In this document: piece after piece, positions 11,733 through 23,396 of the stretch
Layout of the letters: each line of letters begins with the position of its first letter
How positions within the stretch are numbered: position 1 is the stretch's first letter
Assembly (NCBI GenBank): GCA_003552625.1
Contig: PUNM01000090.1
Location: 1 to 37,465 of the forward strand
DNA: 37,465 nucleotides
DNA from: Ectothiorhodospiraceae bacterium
GTDB taxonomy: Bacteria; Pseudomonadota; Gammaproteobacteria; Nitrococcales; Halorhodospiraceae
Direction: 5' to 3'
The notes under the pieces: generated by a model
Database searches by the model: none
What the model was told of the DNA's origin: nothing
The model's input: the letters and a program-made list of their open reading frames with translations, nothing else
Made by a program: the position numbers and the translations under genes

Positions 11733-13049
11733 TCACGAACCCGACCCCCCGGCCGGGTGCCAAGTCAGCCGGATGCCCGGCGCCCGAACCCGCCCGGCGA
11801 CGACCCCGTACCCCGGCACCGCTGTCGGCCGGTCGCCCTCCATCACCAGGGGGCGATCATCGCGGTGCCAAGGGGGCACACCGAGGTGTTGAAAGAGCTT
11901 CTGCGCCCGCTTCCGGGCCGCCCCACGCAGACGGCAACGGGGGCAGAGCGTCCAATGCCCCCCCTCCGGACCAAGTCCGACGGGGCTCCAGACCGCCTCG
12001 ACCCGGCCTTCGGCGAATGCCCAGTTCCCAGCCCCGGCGACGACCTCTACCGGCGCAGCGACACCAGCAGCCGCTGACGGCCCTCCCTCTTGGCCGCGTG
12101 GAAGGAGGTGAAGCCGATCGCGGTAACGGCAGACAACGCCCTCCGACCATTCAAGTCGCGCCGCCTGATCGCTATCACCGGCAAGCAGCCCATCCAGCCC
12201 CTCCGCCAACCGCCGTGCCGGTGGCGCTCGACAGCCACTGACCTGCAGCCAGCGCCGAAAGACGGCCTGACGACGATGACGAGACCACTCGCGCAGCATC
12301 CTCACCGAGGGGTTGCCGTGGCCCTGTCGGGCCCGCGCCAGGTCGTCATCCAGGTACGCCTCCAGGAGCACACGATCGGCGGCAAGCGCCGCGACACTGG
12401 CGCTCAGGCGCTGCGCGGCATCGTCCCAACGCCCCCGCAAAGCGGGTACAACGCGGCGCCGGAGAAAGACGCGATCATGGCGCTCGTCGGTGTTGCTCGG
12501 ATCCTCGACCGCAAGAAGGCGGTGCGCGCCCAGATACGTCGAGAGCGCCTCGCACGGCGTATCAAGCAATGGCCGGACGACGACCCCGGGATGCAGCGGC
12601 CTGCGCTCCGGTGCAGCCGTCAGCCCCTGGAGGCCAGCCCGGCGAAGCGCCCGAAAGAGAAAGGTCTCGGCCTGGTCGTCGGCGTGGTGGGCGAGGACCA
12701 GGCATCCACCCGGCTGGAGCCGCGCGGCAAACGCCTCATAGCGCACGCGCCGGGCCGCAGCCTCGACTCCTTCGCCGCCACCTGCCGGTACCTGGACCCG
12801 GACCACGTGGAGCGGAACGCCGAGTTGATCCGCGAGGAGCCTGCAATGTTCCTCCCACTGGTCCGCGGCTTCATAGAGACCGTGGTGGACATGCACCGCC
12901 TCCAGCGAACCGGGCAGCCGGTGGGCCTGGCCGGCAAGGGCGTGGAGCAAAGCGAGGGAATCCTGACCGCCACTGAAACCCACGAGGTACTGCGGGGCCC
13001 CGGGCGCCAGGGCCAGGAGCCGGCGGGCGACAACGGCCGGCTCCAGCAC
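11733..13049 (-). CDS. tilS: tRNA(Ile)-lysidine synthetase
   Basis: TilS attaches lysine to C34 of tRNA-Ile(CAU), switching its codon from AUG to AUA. The PP-loop ATP-binding motif SGGQDS is at residues 26-31. VHVHHGL and VLAHHADDQAETFLFRALR follow as in the family, and the C-terminal part carries the substrate-binding TilS domains (FQHLGVPPWHRDDRPL). The start is a GTG at 13049, two bases after the accA stop with AGGGG upstream, giving 438 residues (E. coli 432). The frame stays open upstream inside accA, but those residues are not TilS-like. accA-tilS is the usual order. The gene converges with the M1-like gene 13 bases away. Confidence 0.95.
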   Translation of the reverse strand: MLEPAVVARRLLALAPGAPQYLVGFSGGQDSLALLHALAGQAHRLPGSLEAVHVHHGLYEAADQWEEHCRLLADQLGVPLHVVRVQVPAGGGEGVEAAARRVRYEAFAARLQPGGCLVLAHHADDQAETFLFRALRRAGLQGLTAAPERRPLHPGVVVRPLLDTPCEALSTYLGAHRLLAVEDPSNTDERHDRVFLRRRVVPALRGRWDDAAQRLSASVAALAADRVLLEAYLDDDLARARQGHGNPSVRMLREWSRHRRQAVFRRWLQVSGCRAPPARRLAEGLDGLLAGDSDQAARLEWSEGVVCRYRDRLHLLPRGQEGGPSAAAGVAAPVEVVAGAGNWAFAEGRVEAVWSPVGLGPEGGHWTLCPRCRLRGAARKRAQKLFQHLGVPPWHRDDRPLVMEGDRPTAVPGYGVVAGRVRAPGIRLTWHPAGGSGS

Positions 13050-13051
13050 GG

Positions 13052-14008
13052 TTACCCCTGCGGCTGTCCGATGGCGCTCAACCGCTGGTGACGTTCCCGG
13101 ACCAGCTCGGAAGCGTCCTGCCCCTCGAGCTGCTGCCACTCCGCGAGCAACGCCGAACGCACCGCGTCGGCCATGGCGTCGTAATCCCGGTGCGCCCCGC
13201 CCAGGGGCTCCGGGATGACCCGATCGACCAGACCTAGGTCGTGCAGACGCTCCGCAGCCATCTGCATCGCATCCGCGGCTTCAGCAGCACGCTCTGAACT
13301 CTTCCACAGGATGGAGGCGCACCCCTCGGGGGAGATCACCGAGTAGACCGAGTAACGCAGCATCAGCAGCCGATTGCCAACACTGATCGCCAACGCCCCG
13401 CCGGAACCGCCTTCACCGATCACGGTGCAGATCACCGGCACCCGCAGTTGCGACATCTCTGCCAGGTTTCGCGCGATCGCCTCGCTCTGGCCGCGCTCCT
13501 CCGCTCCGACACCGGGGTACGCCCCGGGGGTATCAATGAAGGTGAAGATCGGCATATTGAAACGCTCGGCCATGCGCATAAGCCGCAACGCTTTGCGATA
13601 CCCCTCGGGTCGTGGCATACCGAAGTTGCGCCGCACCTTCTCCCGGGTATCGCGCCCTTTTTGCTGCCCGATCAGCATGACGGGACGCCCCTCGAAACGG
13701 GCCGGACCGCCGACGATCGCCTCATCGTCGGCGTAGGCACGATCGCCATGCAGTTCCTGAAAATCGGTGAAGATCCGCTCGACGTAGTCGAAGAAATAGG
13801 GCCGCTCCGGATGGCGGGCCAATTGCACGATCTGCCAGGCGCTGAGCGAGGAGAAGATCTTCTCGGTCAGAGAGCGGCTTTTCGCCTCGAGCCGCTGGAT
13901 CTCCTCATTGATGTTGACCTCGGAATCCTGGCCAACATTGCGCAGCTCCTCGATCTTCGCCTCCAACTCGGCGATCGGTTGCTCGAAGTCGAGAAAGTTC
14001 TTGGTCAT
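13052..14008 (-). CDS. accA: Acetyl-CoA carboxylase carboxyltransferase subunit alpha
   Basis: AccA with AccD forms the carboxyltransferase that makes malonyl-CoA for fatty-acid synthesis. The N-terminus [19 protein letters not shown] matches the family, and internal signatures are [60 protein letters not shown] and [11 protein letters not shown] chose the ATG at 14008 (GGGGAA upstream), giving 318 residues against 319 in E. coli; the open frame begins 14 codons earlier. In many gammaproteobacteria accA directly follows dnaE, but here about 5.7 kb of other genes intervene. Confidence 0.97.
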   Translation of the reverse strand: MTKNFLDFEQPIAELEAKIEELRNVGQDSEVNINEEIQRLEAKSRSLTEKIFSSLSAWQIVQLARHPERPYFFDYVERIFTDFQELHGDRAYADDEAIVGGPARFEGRPVMLIGQQKGRDTREKVRRNFGMPRPEGYRKALRLMRMAERFNMPIFTFIDTPGAYPGVGAEERGQSEAIARNLAEMSQLRVPVICTVIGEGGSGGALAISVGNRLLMLRYSVYSVISPEGCASILWKSSERAAEAADAMQMAAERLHDLGLVDRVIPEPLGGAHRDYDAMADAVRSALLAEWQQLEGQDASELVRERHQRLSAIGQPQG

Positions 14009-14071
14009 GGGTTCCCCGTTGGCCTTCTCGAATGGCAGGCGGTACCGCACCCCGCCGCCGCGGGCGCGTGT

Positions 14072-14080
14072 ACCTTACCA
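14072..14080 (-). promoter_or_regulatory. Candidate extended -10 element upstream of accA
   Basis: TGGTAAGGT lies 63 bases before the accA ATG and repeats, within the ten bases CTGGTAAGGT, the string found in the pyrG upstream region. It resembles an extended -10 (TG-n-hexamer). No convincing -35 is seen. Confidence 0.3.
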
Positions 14081-14100
14081 GATGGCGTCCGCCGTGGGGA

Positions 14101-14502
14101 TCACCCGAGCAAACGCCGCCGATAAGCCTGGAGGATGCGTCCCGGGCCGGCACGCCCCCGGGTCGTCACAATCAAGGTCTCCCGTTCGGCCAGATGGGCA
14201 CCAGCCTCCCGGGCCAACGCCTCGTAGACCTGGTAGGCAATGCCCTCCGCCCCAGGCCCGAGAAGGTCGTCCCGCTGGACATCCACCTCCACGGGGCAGC
14301 CCTGTGCTGTGGTCAGCGCCAGCACGTAGCGCCCGTGCCCACCCTCCGGAGCCCGGACTGCGACACCATCCGCACCGGCATCGGCAGGGGCTAGGACCGG
14401 ATCGGCGAAGACTGCAGCCATGGCGCGGATCGCCCCCAGTGTCTGCGCCAGAAGCTGCTCTTCCGATGCCCCCGCCCTCCCGCGGTCACGGAATACAGTC
14501 AT
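14101..14502 (-). CDS. Hypothetical protein, 133 residues, not recognised
   Basis: I do not recognise this product. It looks like a real gene: its ATG has a strong GGGGGG ribosome-binding stretch four bases upstream, it fills the space between accA and the FAH gene, and its sequence is balanced rather than low-complexity. It begins with an Arg-rich tip, then a helix (SEEQLLAQTLGAIRAMAAVF), a segment of alternating hydrophobic residues that could form strands (YVLALTTAQGCPVEVDV), a helical part (GIAYQVYEALAREAGAHLAE) and a basic tail. There is no signal peptide or membrane segment, so it is probably cytosolic. It is divergent from the FAH-family gene, with 105 bases between them holding a perfect dyad. 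Confidence 0.6.
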   Translation of the reverse strand: MTVFRDRGRAGASEEQLLAQTLGAIRAMAAVFADPVLAPADAGADGVAVRAPEGGHGRYVLALTTAQGCPVEVDVQRDDLLGPGAEGIAYQVYEALAREAGAHLAERETLIVTTRGRAGPGRILQAYRRRLLG

Positions 14503-14548
14503 TCACCCCCCTTGCGCTTTCACAAGCCTGGACTCGAACAGAGACGAC

Positions 14549-14563
14549 CATTGTGGGACAATG
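14549..14563. promoter_or_regulatory. Perfect 15-bp inverted repeat in a divergent promoter region
   Basis: CATTGT and ACAATG flank GGG, forming an exact six-base dyad midway between the divergent 133-residue gene and the FAH gene. It contains TTGTGG on the plus strand and TTGTCC on the minus strand, so it could overlap -35 elements or bind a dimeric repressor. No regulator can be assigned. Confidence 0.35.
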
Positions 14564-14607
14564 CCGGCGTTTTGTGTCGCTGATCCCCCGCAGCGAGGAA
14601 CAAGGAT

Positions 14608-15456
14608 ATGCGTATTGCCAGCGTAGTCCATCAAGAGAGCAGGCGGATCGCCATTCATGAGCAGAGCGATCTGTGGGCGGTAGCACCTGGCCCGGGCGAT
14701 CTCGGCGACTACCTGGACACCGGCGTACCGAACTCTGCCGGGGACGACTGGCCGCGGGTCGCCGCCGCCGAATTAACCTTCCTCGCCCCCCTGCCCAGGC
14801 CGCGGCGGAACGTTCTCTGCCTTGGGCTGAACTACGCCGATCACGCGCGAGAGTCGCAGCAGGCGAAGGGTAAGGAGCTCGAGTTACCCGAGCATCCGGT
14901 GGTCTTTACCAAGGCCACCCATACGGTGATCGGCCCCTACGCCGATATCCCCCTCGACCCCAAGGTGACCCAGCAGCTCGACTGGGAGGTGGAACTCGGT
15001 GTCATTCTCCGCCGCGGCGGACGAAACATCCGTGAAGCGGATGCCTTGGAGCACGTCCTCGGATACACCGTTGTCAACGACCTGTCCGCGCGTGACCTGC
15101 AGTTTCGCCACAAGCAGTTCTTTCTCGGCAAATCCGTCGATGGCACCTGCCCCATGGGCCCCTGGATCACTACCGCGGACGCCGTCGACGACCCGCACGC
15201 GCTTGCCCTTTCCTGCGCCGTCAACGGCACGGTCAAGCAGCAGTCCAACACCCGGGAAATGGTCTTCCCGATCCCTGAGGTCATCGCCACCCTCTCCAGG
15301 ATCATGACCCTCGAGGCAGGCGATGTGCTGGCCACCGGCACACCGGCCGGCGTCGGGTTCGCGCGAACACCGCCGGAATTCCTCCAGCACGGCGATACCG
15401 TTACCTGCGAGATCGAGGGTCTAGGCGCCCTGCGCAACCGCGTTGTCGCCCCCTAG
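14608..15456 (+). CDS. Fumarylacetoacetate hydrolase (FAH) family protein
   Basis: The 282-residue protein has a short N-terminal domain and a C-terminal FAH fold. GLNYADHA is at residues 73-80. Metal ligands are visible as E127 and E129 in DWEVELGVIL and D158 in NDLSARD. TGTPAGVGFARTPPEFL closes the active-site region. Relatives include 2-hydroxyhepta-2,4-diene-1,7-dioate isomerases, acylpyruvases, oxaloacetate decarboxylases and ureidoglycolate lyases, and the exact substrate cannot be read from the sequence. No aromatic-degradation genes are nearby, so a housekeeping acylpyruvate or oxaloacetate-handling role is at least as likely as catabolism. AAGGAT precedes the ATG. The GGDEF/EAL gene follows 13 bases downstream, so the two may be co-transcribed. 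Confidence 0.9.
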   Translation: MRIASVVHQESRRIAIHEQSDLWAVAPGPGDLGDYLDTGVPNSAGDDWPRVAAAELTFLAPLPRPRRNVLCLGLNYADHARESQQAKGKELELPEHPVVFTKATHTVIGPYADIPLDPKVTQQLDWEVELGVILRRGGRNIREADALEHVLGYTVVNDLSARDLQFRHKQFFLGKSVDGTCPMGPWITTADAVDDPHALALSCAVNGTVKQQSNTREMVFPIPEVIATLSRIMTLEAGDVLATGTPAGVGFARTPPEFLQHGDTVTCEIEGLGALRNRVVAP

Positions 15457-15469
15457 CGCTGGAGCCCCA

Positions 15470-17566
15470 ATGCCGCACGAGAACGCCCCGACCCTGCAAC
15501 CGCAACTCGCTCACGCCCTTTTCGAGCAGAGCCGCGACGGGATGCTCCTGCTCCGTGACGGTGTCTTCATCGCCTGCAACTCGGCAGCGGCCCGCCTGTT
15601 CGGTTTCAGCGACAGCAAAGAGCTCATCGGGCGAACCCCGGCCGATATCTCCCCAGGGACACAGCCCGACGGCAGCCGGTCCGGCGATCGGGCCCGCGAT
15701 CTCCTCCGCCGGGCTCTGACGGAGGGGCCGCAACGCTTTGAGTGGGTACACCACCATCCGAACGGCGAGGAAGGGTGGTTCGAAGTCGTGTTGACCTCGC
15801 TGGACACCGGCGAGCAACCCCTCTGTTACGCCATCCTGCGGGATATCTCCCGGCGCAAGGAGATGGAGCGGCGCCTGGAACTGAGTTCACGGGTCTTCAC
15901 GTCAACCCGGGACGGGATCCTGATCACCGACGCGCGGAACCGGATCCTGCAGGTCAACGACGCCTTCGTCCGCATGACCGGCTATACCGAGGAGGAATTG
16001 GTTGGCCACACCCCCCGGGTCCTGCAGTCCGGTCACCACGATGCGGAGTTCTACCGGGCGATGTGGGAGAGCATCGCCGAACGCGGGGACTGGTCCGGAG
16101 AGATTTGGGATCGGACCAAGTACGGCACCCTGCAGCCGAAGTGGGTGACCATCAGCAAAGTGACCGGGCCTTACGGTGAAGTGGTCAACTACATCGCGGT
16201 CTTCAGCGACCTCACGGAACTAAAACGCTCCCAGGAGCGGCTCCAGTTTCAAGCCTACCACGACGCGCTGACCAGCCTGCCCAATCGACTGCTCTTCAAG
16301 GACCGGCTGGCCCGGGCGCTGGAGCGAACCCGGCAGTCGGAGAGGCAACTCGCGGTCCTGTTCATCGATCTCGACCACTTCAAGGACATCAACGACAGCC
16401 TCGGGCACACCGCCGGGGATCGCGTTCTGCGGCAGGTCGCCCACCGCCTCCAGCGCCACATCGGTGCCGACGACACCCTCGCCCGGCTGGGCGGCGATGA
16501 GTTCAGCATTTGCCTGTCCGAGATTGACGACCATCGCGACGCCCTGCGCTGTGCCGAGGCAATCCACCAGGATATAGAGCGGCCTTTTCAATACAACCAC
16601 CAGCGCTTCGAGTGCCGCTGCAGTATCGGCATCAGCCTTTACCCGGAGAACGGCGACACCGTGGAAGAGTTGGTGCGCAGTGCCGACTCCGCCGTCCATA
16701 ACGCCAAGGGGCTGGGTCGAAACACCACCTGCTTCTACGCCGAAGAACTGACCCTGCGCGCCCAGCGCCGGCTTGGGCTCGCCCAGCAAATCCGTCTCGG
16801 GATACAGCGCGGCGAGTTCGTGCCCTTCTACCAGCAGCAGGTCGACCTCAATAGCGGTGCGATCGTCGGGTTGGAAGCGCTCGTACGCTGGTACCACCCG
16901 GATAGCGGCCTCCTCCGCCCGGGGGAGTTTATACCGGTGGCCGAAGAGGTGGGCGTCATGTCCGCACTCGGCGAGGTCATCCTGCGCCAGGCCTGCCGAC
17001 AGGCACGAACCTGGCTTGACGCCGGTTGCGAATTCGGCCGCCTGGCGGTCAACCTCTCCGCCGCTCAAATCCAGGACGGCAGTGCCCAGCTTATGGTGGA
17101 GCGAACCCTGGACGAGACCGGCCTGCCCCCGGAGCGCCTGGAGCTGGAGATCACGGAATCGGCCTTCATGGAGCTCAATCACTCGACGCTGAAGAGCCTG
17201 ACCGAGCTGCGCCGCCACGGCGTCTCCCTGAGCATGGACGACTTTGGGACCGGGTACTCCTCGTTGCTCTATCTCAAGCGTCTACCCATTGACCGGCTCA
17301 AGATCGACAAAGGTTTCGTGTGGGACATGGGCACCAGCCCGGAATCCCGCCCCATCGTGCAGACCATTATCCAGCTTGCCGACGTGCTCGGCCTCGACGT
17401 GGTTGCTGAGGGCGTCGAGACCGCGGAGCAACGCGACGAACTGATCGCCGCCGGATGCCGGGTCGGCCAGGGGTTCTTCTGGGCGTATCCGGAACCGCAG
17501 CCGCGCATCCGCTGCCGGCACGCACCGGACCACGCCGGACCGCAACCCGGAATCACCGCCGACTGA
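15470..17566 (+). CDS. PAS-PAS-GGDEF-EAL cyclic-di-GMP signalling protein
   Basis: Domains in order: PAS 1 (about residues 10-125), PAS 2 (about 135-255, VFTSTRDGILITDARNRI), GGDEF (about 260-430, motif at 341-345) and EAL (about 440-690, motif at 469-471). GGDEF domains make c-di-GMP and EAL domains hydrolyse it. Here the GGDEF site is intact (RLGGDEF). The EAL site retains its Glu, the Asn of NLSAAQI, ELEITES, the Asp pair of MDDFGTGYSS and the Lys of LKIDKGF, so both activities are possible. The inhibitory R-x-x-D site before GGDEF reads GADD and has lost its Arg. There is no membrane segment or signal peptide, so it is a cytosolic sensor whose input comes through the PAS domains. The ATG at 15470 has GGAG upstream; a TTG nine codons earlier would overlap the FAH gene. 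Confidence 0.95.
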   Translation: MPHENAPTLQPQLAHALFEQSRDGMLLLRDGVFIACNSAAARLFGFSDSKELIGRTPADISPGTQPDGSRSGDRARDLLRRALTEGPQRFEWVHHHPNGEEGWFEVVLTSLDTGEQPLCYAILRDISRRKEMERRLELSSRVFTSTRDGILITDARNRILQVNDAFVRMTGYTEEELVGHTPRVLQSGHHDAEFYRAMWESIAERGDWSGEIWDRTKYGTLQPKWVTISKVTGPYGEVVNYIAVFSDLTELKRSQERLQFQAYHDALTSLPNRLLFKDRLARALERTRQSERQLAVLFIDLDHFKDINDSLGHTAGDRVLRQVAHRLQRHIGADDTLARLGGDEFSICLSEIDDHRDALRCAEAIHQDIERPFQYNHQRFECRCSIGISLYPENGDTVEELVRSADSAVHNAKGLGRNTTCFYAEELTLRAQRRLGLAQQIRLGIQRGEFVPFYQQQVDLNSGAIVGLEALVRWYHPDSGLLRPGEFIPVAEEVGVMSALGEVILRQACRQARTWLDAGCEFGRLAVNLSAAQIQDGSAQLMVERTLDETGLPPERLELEITESAFMELNHSTLKSLTELRRHGVSLSMDDFGTGYSSLLYLKRLPIDRLKIDKGFVWDMGTSPESRPIVQTIIQLADVLGLDVVAEGVETAEQRDELIAAGCRVGQGFFWAYPEPQPRIRCRHAPDHAGPQPGITAD

Positions 17567-17585
17567 GGCAGCCCGGCTCCGCCGC

Positions 17586-18881
17586 TCACTCCTCGCCGCC
17601 GAGGGCGGCCAGTTGCACCTTGCCGAGCATCGCGTGGGCCTGACGACGCTCGGCCTCCGCCTCTTCCGTACCCTGGTGCTCAGCGAGCTCATCGAAGATG
17701 GCCGCCATTTGCTCAAAACACTCGAGAGCCGCGGCGGGGCCATCGGCATCGAGGATTGCCATGGCAAGGCGCTCATAGGTAACACCAAGAGCGTGCCCCG
17801 CCTCGACGGTTGCAAGCTCCTCAGCCAGCGCTTCGCGCAACTCCAGGGCCAGGCGGTACGTCTCAACCGTCGCGGCGAGCCCCTCTACGGCCTCCTGAAC
17901 CGCACCGTAACGCTCCAGCGCCAGGGCCCAGTCCTGATAGGCATCCGCCTGCTGGCGCTCGCGGGCAATATCCTCCCGCAGCTCCACGACCTGCTGATAG
18001 TAAGGAAGACTGGCCGCAGGGCCCTCCTGAATCAGAACCACCTGCCCCAGCCGGCCGAGCGCTACACTCCAGTCCCGCGTGGCCTCGGGTGAGCGCTGTT
18101 CACTCGCGAGAAGTTCTGCCACCTGGCACCAGCCGTCGTAGCACGGCAGCGCCGCCTCGGCCCCCTCCACCTCAAAGAGAGCATCACCGTAGCGCTCCAG
18201 GGTAACCCCCCACTCGCGCCGCGCAGCATCCCCCCCGAAACCGGCGCTAATGGCCGCATCCAGCGCTTCCAGGGCTTCCTGATAGAGTGGGATCGCCCCC
18301 AGCGGATCGTTCTGATCGTAAACGCTGTCCCCTTCTTCAGCGAGCGCCAGGCCCCGCTCAAGAAGTTCCAGGCCGGCTTCCTGATCCTGCTCGGGCGACT
18401 CCACGTGTGATTGCTGATCGGGCTCTACTGGCTGCGCGCCCGGCTCTTCTTCCGCTTCTTCCAGCACCACGGGGACCGGAGACTCAGACTCATCCACCGT
18501 CTCCTCCGCGCCAACCGCCTGCGCCTCTTCGCGGGAGTCGGCCGATGGCGCCGCACGACCCTCCGAAGCGGCCGCGGACGCATCCTGCGTCCCTTTTCGC
18601 CGCCTCTTCCCGGAAGCCGCGCCGGCACCACGGGAACGCGACTTTGCCGCGGTCCTTTTCCTGCTGGTGCTCTTGCCCCCGGCGGATCCCGATTTCTCAA
18701 CGTGCCCGGACTGCTTGCGCCGCTGGCTACCCTCTTCCTGAGCCTCCTGGTACCAGCGCCGGATCGTTTGCGCCGAGGGTTCGTACTCCTTGGCCAGCTC
18801 CGCCGGCGTGTGCCCAGCATCGATCAGCGCCACCAGCTTACGGCGGTATTCAGCGCTGTATTTTGAGCGACCCGCGGCCAT
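17586..18881 (-). CDS. Chimeric protein: IS3-OrfA-type helix-turn-helix, basic/acidic linker and TPR-like repeats
   Basis: Residues 5-50 read like the DNA-binding part of an IS3-family OrfA: SKYSAEYRRKLVALIDAG, then PAELAKEYEPSAQTIRRWYQ. Residues 51-97 are a Lys/Arg-rich, Ala/Ser/Gly-rich tail (SRKRTAAKSRSRGAG) resembling histone-H1-like bacterial tails. Residues 98-168 are acidic and Glu/Pro-rich. From about 169 to the end there are TPR-like helical repeats with a period near 47, marked by REW(222-224), RDW(269-271), QDW(316-318) and a diverged fourth copy, each followed by a V/A-x-L-x-R-x-G pattern. There is no transposase catalytic domain and there are no terminal repeats, so this is not a working IS. 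The ATG at 18881 has AAAGGAG six bases upstream; a GTG eight codons earlier is unlikely. A host-adapted DNA-binding scaffold is inferred. The function is unknown. Confidence 0.8.
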   Translation of the reverse strand: MAAGRSKYSAEYRRKLVALIDAGHTPAELAKEYEPSAQTIRRWYQEAQEEGSQRRKQSGHVEKSGSAGGKSTSRKRTAAKSRSRGAGAASGKRRRKGTQDASAAASEGRAAPSADSREEAQAVGAEETVDESESPVPVVLEEAEEEPGAQPVEPDQQSHVESPEQDQEAGLELLERGLALAEEGDSVYDQNDPLGAIPLYQEALEALDAAISAGFGGDAARREWGVTLERYGDALFEVEGAEAALPCYDGWCQVAELLASEQRSPEATRDWSVALGRLGQVVLIQEGPAASLPYYQQVVELREDIARERQQADAYQDWALALERYGAVQEAVEGLAATVETYRLALELREALAEELATVEAGHALGVTYERLAMAILDADGPAAALECFEQMAAIFDELAEHQGTEEAEAERRQAHAMLGKVQLAALGGEE

Positions 18882-18933
18882 CGACTGCTCCTTTCCACCT
18901 GCCACGCGTTCGGATGCCTGCTTACTCCACCCG

Positions 18934-18952
18934 CTGAGCCCCCTCAGGTCAA
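18934..18952 (-). promoter_or_regulatory. Candidate -35 box and overlapping dyad upstream of the chimeric gene
   Basis: TTGACC (18952-18947) precedes the chimeric gene by about 65 bases, with only a weak -10 17 bases on. Just downstream on this strand, and sharing one base with it, is a CTGAG/CTCAG dyad spaced by four bases (18934-18947). This could be an operator, possibly for the gene's own helix-turn-helix. The support is motif-level only. Confidence 0.25.
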
Positions 18953-19014
18953 GGGCTGTTCATTGCCCTAGGAATGCTCCACAGGCGGTCGATCTCTGCC
19001 GTATAGTGGGGAAC

Positions 19015-19761
19015 ATGGCAAAGTCAACGGACCTTCAGGCACTCCTGTTCGATGTCGATGGAACCCTCGCGGATACCGAGGGTCAGGGCCACCTACCCGC
19101 CTTCAATGCCGCCTTCGAAGCGTTCGGGCTGCCGCACCGCTGGGATGAGGCAAGCTATCGCAAGCTACTCGCCCAGGTCCCCGGAGGCCGCGAGCGGATC
19201 GAGTATGCACTGGCGCAACAGCCACCGCCGGAGCGGTACCCGGACCGTGGGCAGCTGGCTCGCGACCTTCACGACTTCAAGAACCGGAACTACGCGGAAC
19301 GGCTCACTACCGGCGCTATCCGGCCACGTCCCGGTACGGAGCGCATCATCCGCGACGCCGTCGCTCAGGGTCTGCGCGTGGCCATCGTCACCACCAGCGC
19401 CCGCGCGAATGTAGCCGCCCTGCTCGACCATGTACTGACGGAGACACCCTGTCACGCCTTCGCCCTCATGGTCTGCGGAGAGGATGTCCGCACCAAGAAA
19501 CCCGACCCGGAGGCTTACCAGGCCGCACTGCAAACCCTTGCCTTACCGGCGTCAGCCTGCCTGGCCTTCGAGGACTCGGCCAACGGGCTCCGCGCAGCGC
19601 GCGCCGCCGGCATCCCGACGGTCGTCACCCCCACGAAGTGGACCCGGCATGAAAACTTTGCGGGGGCCGCCGCGATCTTTGAACATCTGGACAAGGCCGG
19701 CGATGGCCGTCCGGTAGACCTGGACGCCCTGCGTGCGCTCCACGGCGACGCCGCCCCCTGA
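19015..19761 (+). CDS. cbbY: HAD-superfamily phosphatase, CbbY-like
   Basis: The 248-residue protein is a HAD hydrolase with a helical cap. Motif I is DVDGTLADTE with D13 as nucleophile and D15 as acid/base. The cap segment AFNAAFEAFGLPHRWDEASY and the following G-G-R-E-R-I pattern are close to the CbbY pattern. Motif II is IVTTSA, motif III KKPDPEAY, and motif IV FEDSANGLRAARAAG. CbbY removes the inhibitor xylulose-1,5-bisphosphate that misfires from Rubisco, so its presence suggests, but does not prove, Calvin-cycle metabolism. A general beta-phosphoglucomutase-like or phosphoglycolate-phosphatase-like role is the alternative. GGGGAA lies just before the ATG. A TATAGT hexamer ends only seven bases before the start. 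It converges with dnaE, ten bases apart. Confidence 0.8.
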   Translation: MAKSTDLQALLFDVDGTLADTEGQGHLPAFNAAFEAFGLPHRWDEASYRKLLAQVPGGRERIEYALAQQPPPERYPDRGQLARDLHDFKNRNYAERLTTGAIRPRPGTERIIRDAVAQGLRVAIVTTSARANVAALLDHVLTETPCHAFALMVCGEDVRTKKPDPEAYQAALQTLALPASACLAFEDSANGLRAARAAGIPTVVTPTKWTRHENFAGAAAIFEHLDKAGDGRPVDLDALRALHGDAAP

Positions 19762-19771
19762 CACGGCGCTC

Positions 19772-23362
<3,591 letters not shown>

Positions 23363-23396
23363 GGTCGCGCTAGCTTACCAAGCTGCTCTGCTGCGA

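Noticed and set aside
17586-18905. Insertion sequence or IS fragment
   Set aside because: Only an OrfA-like HTH is present, fused in frame to other domains. No OrfB/DDE domain, terminal inverted repeats or target duplication were seen.
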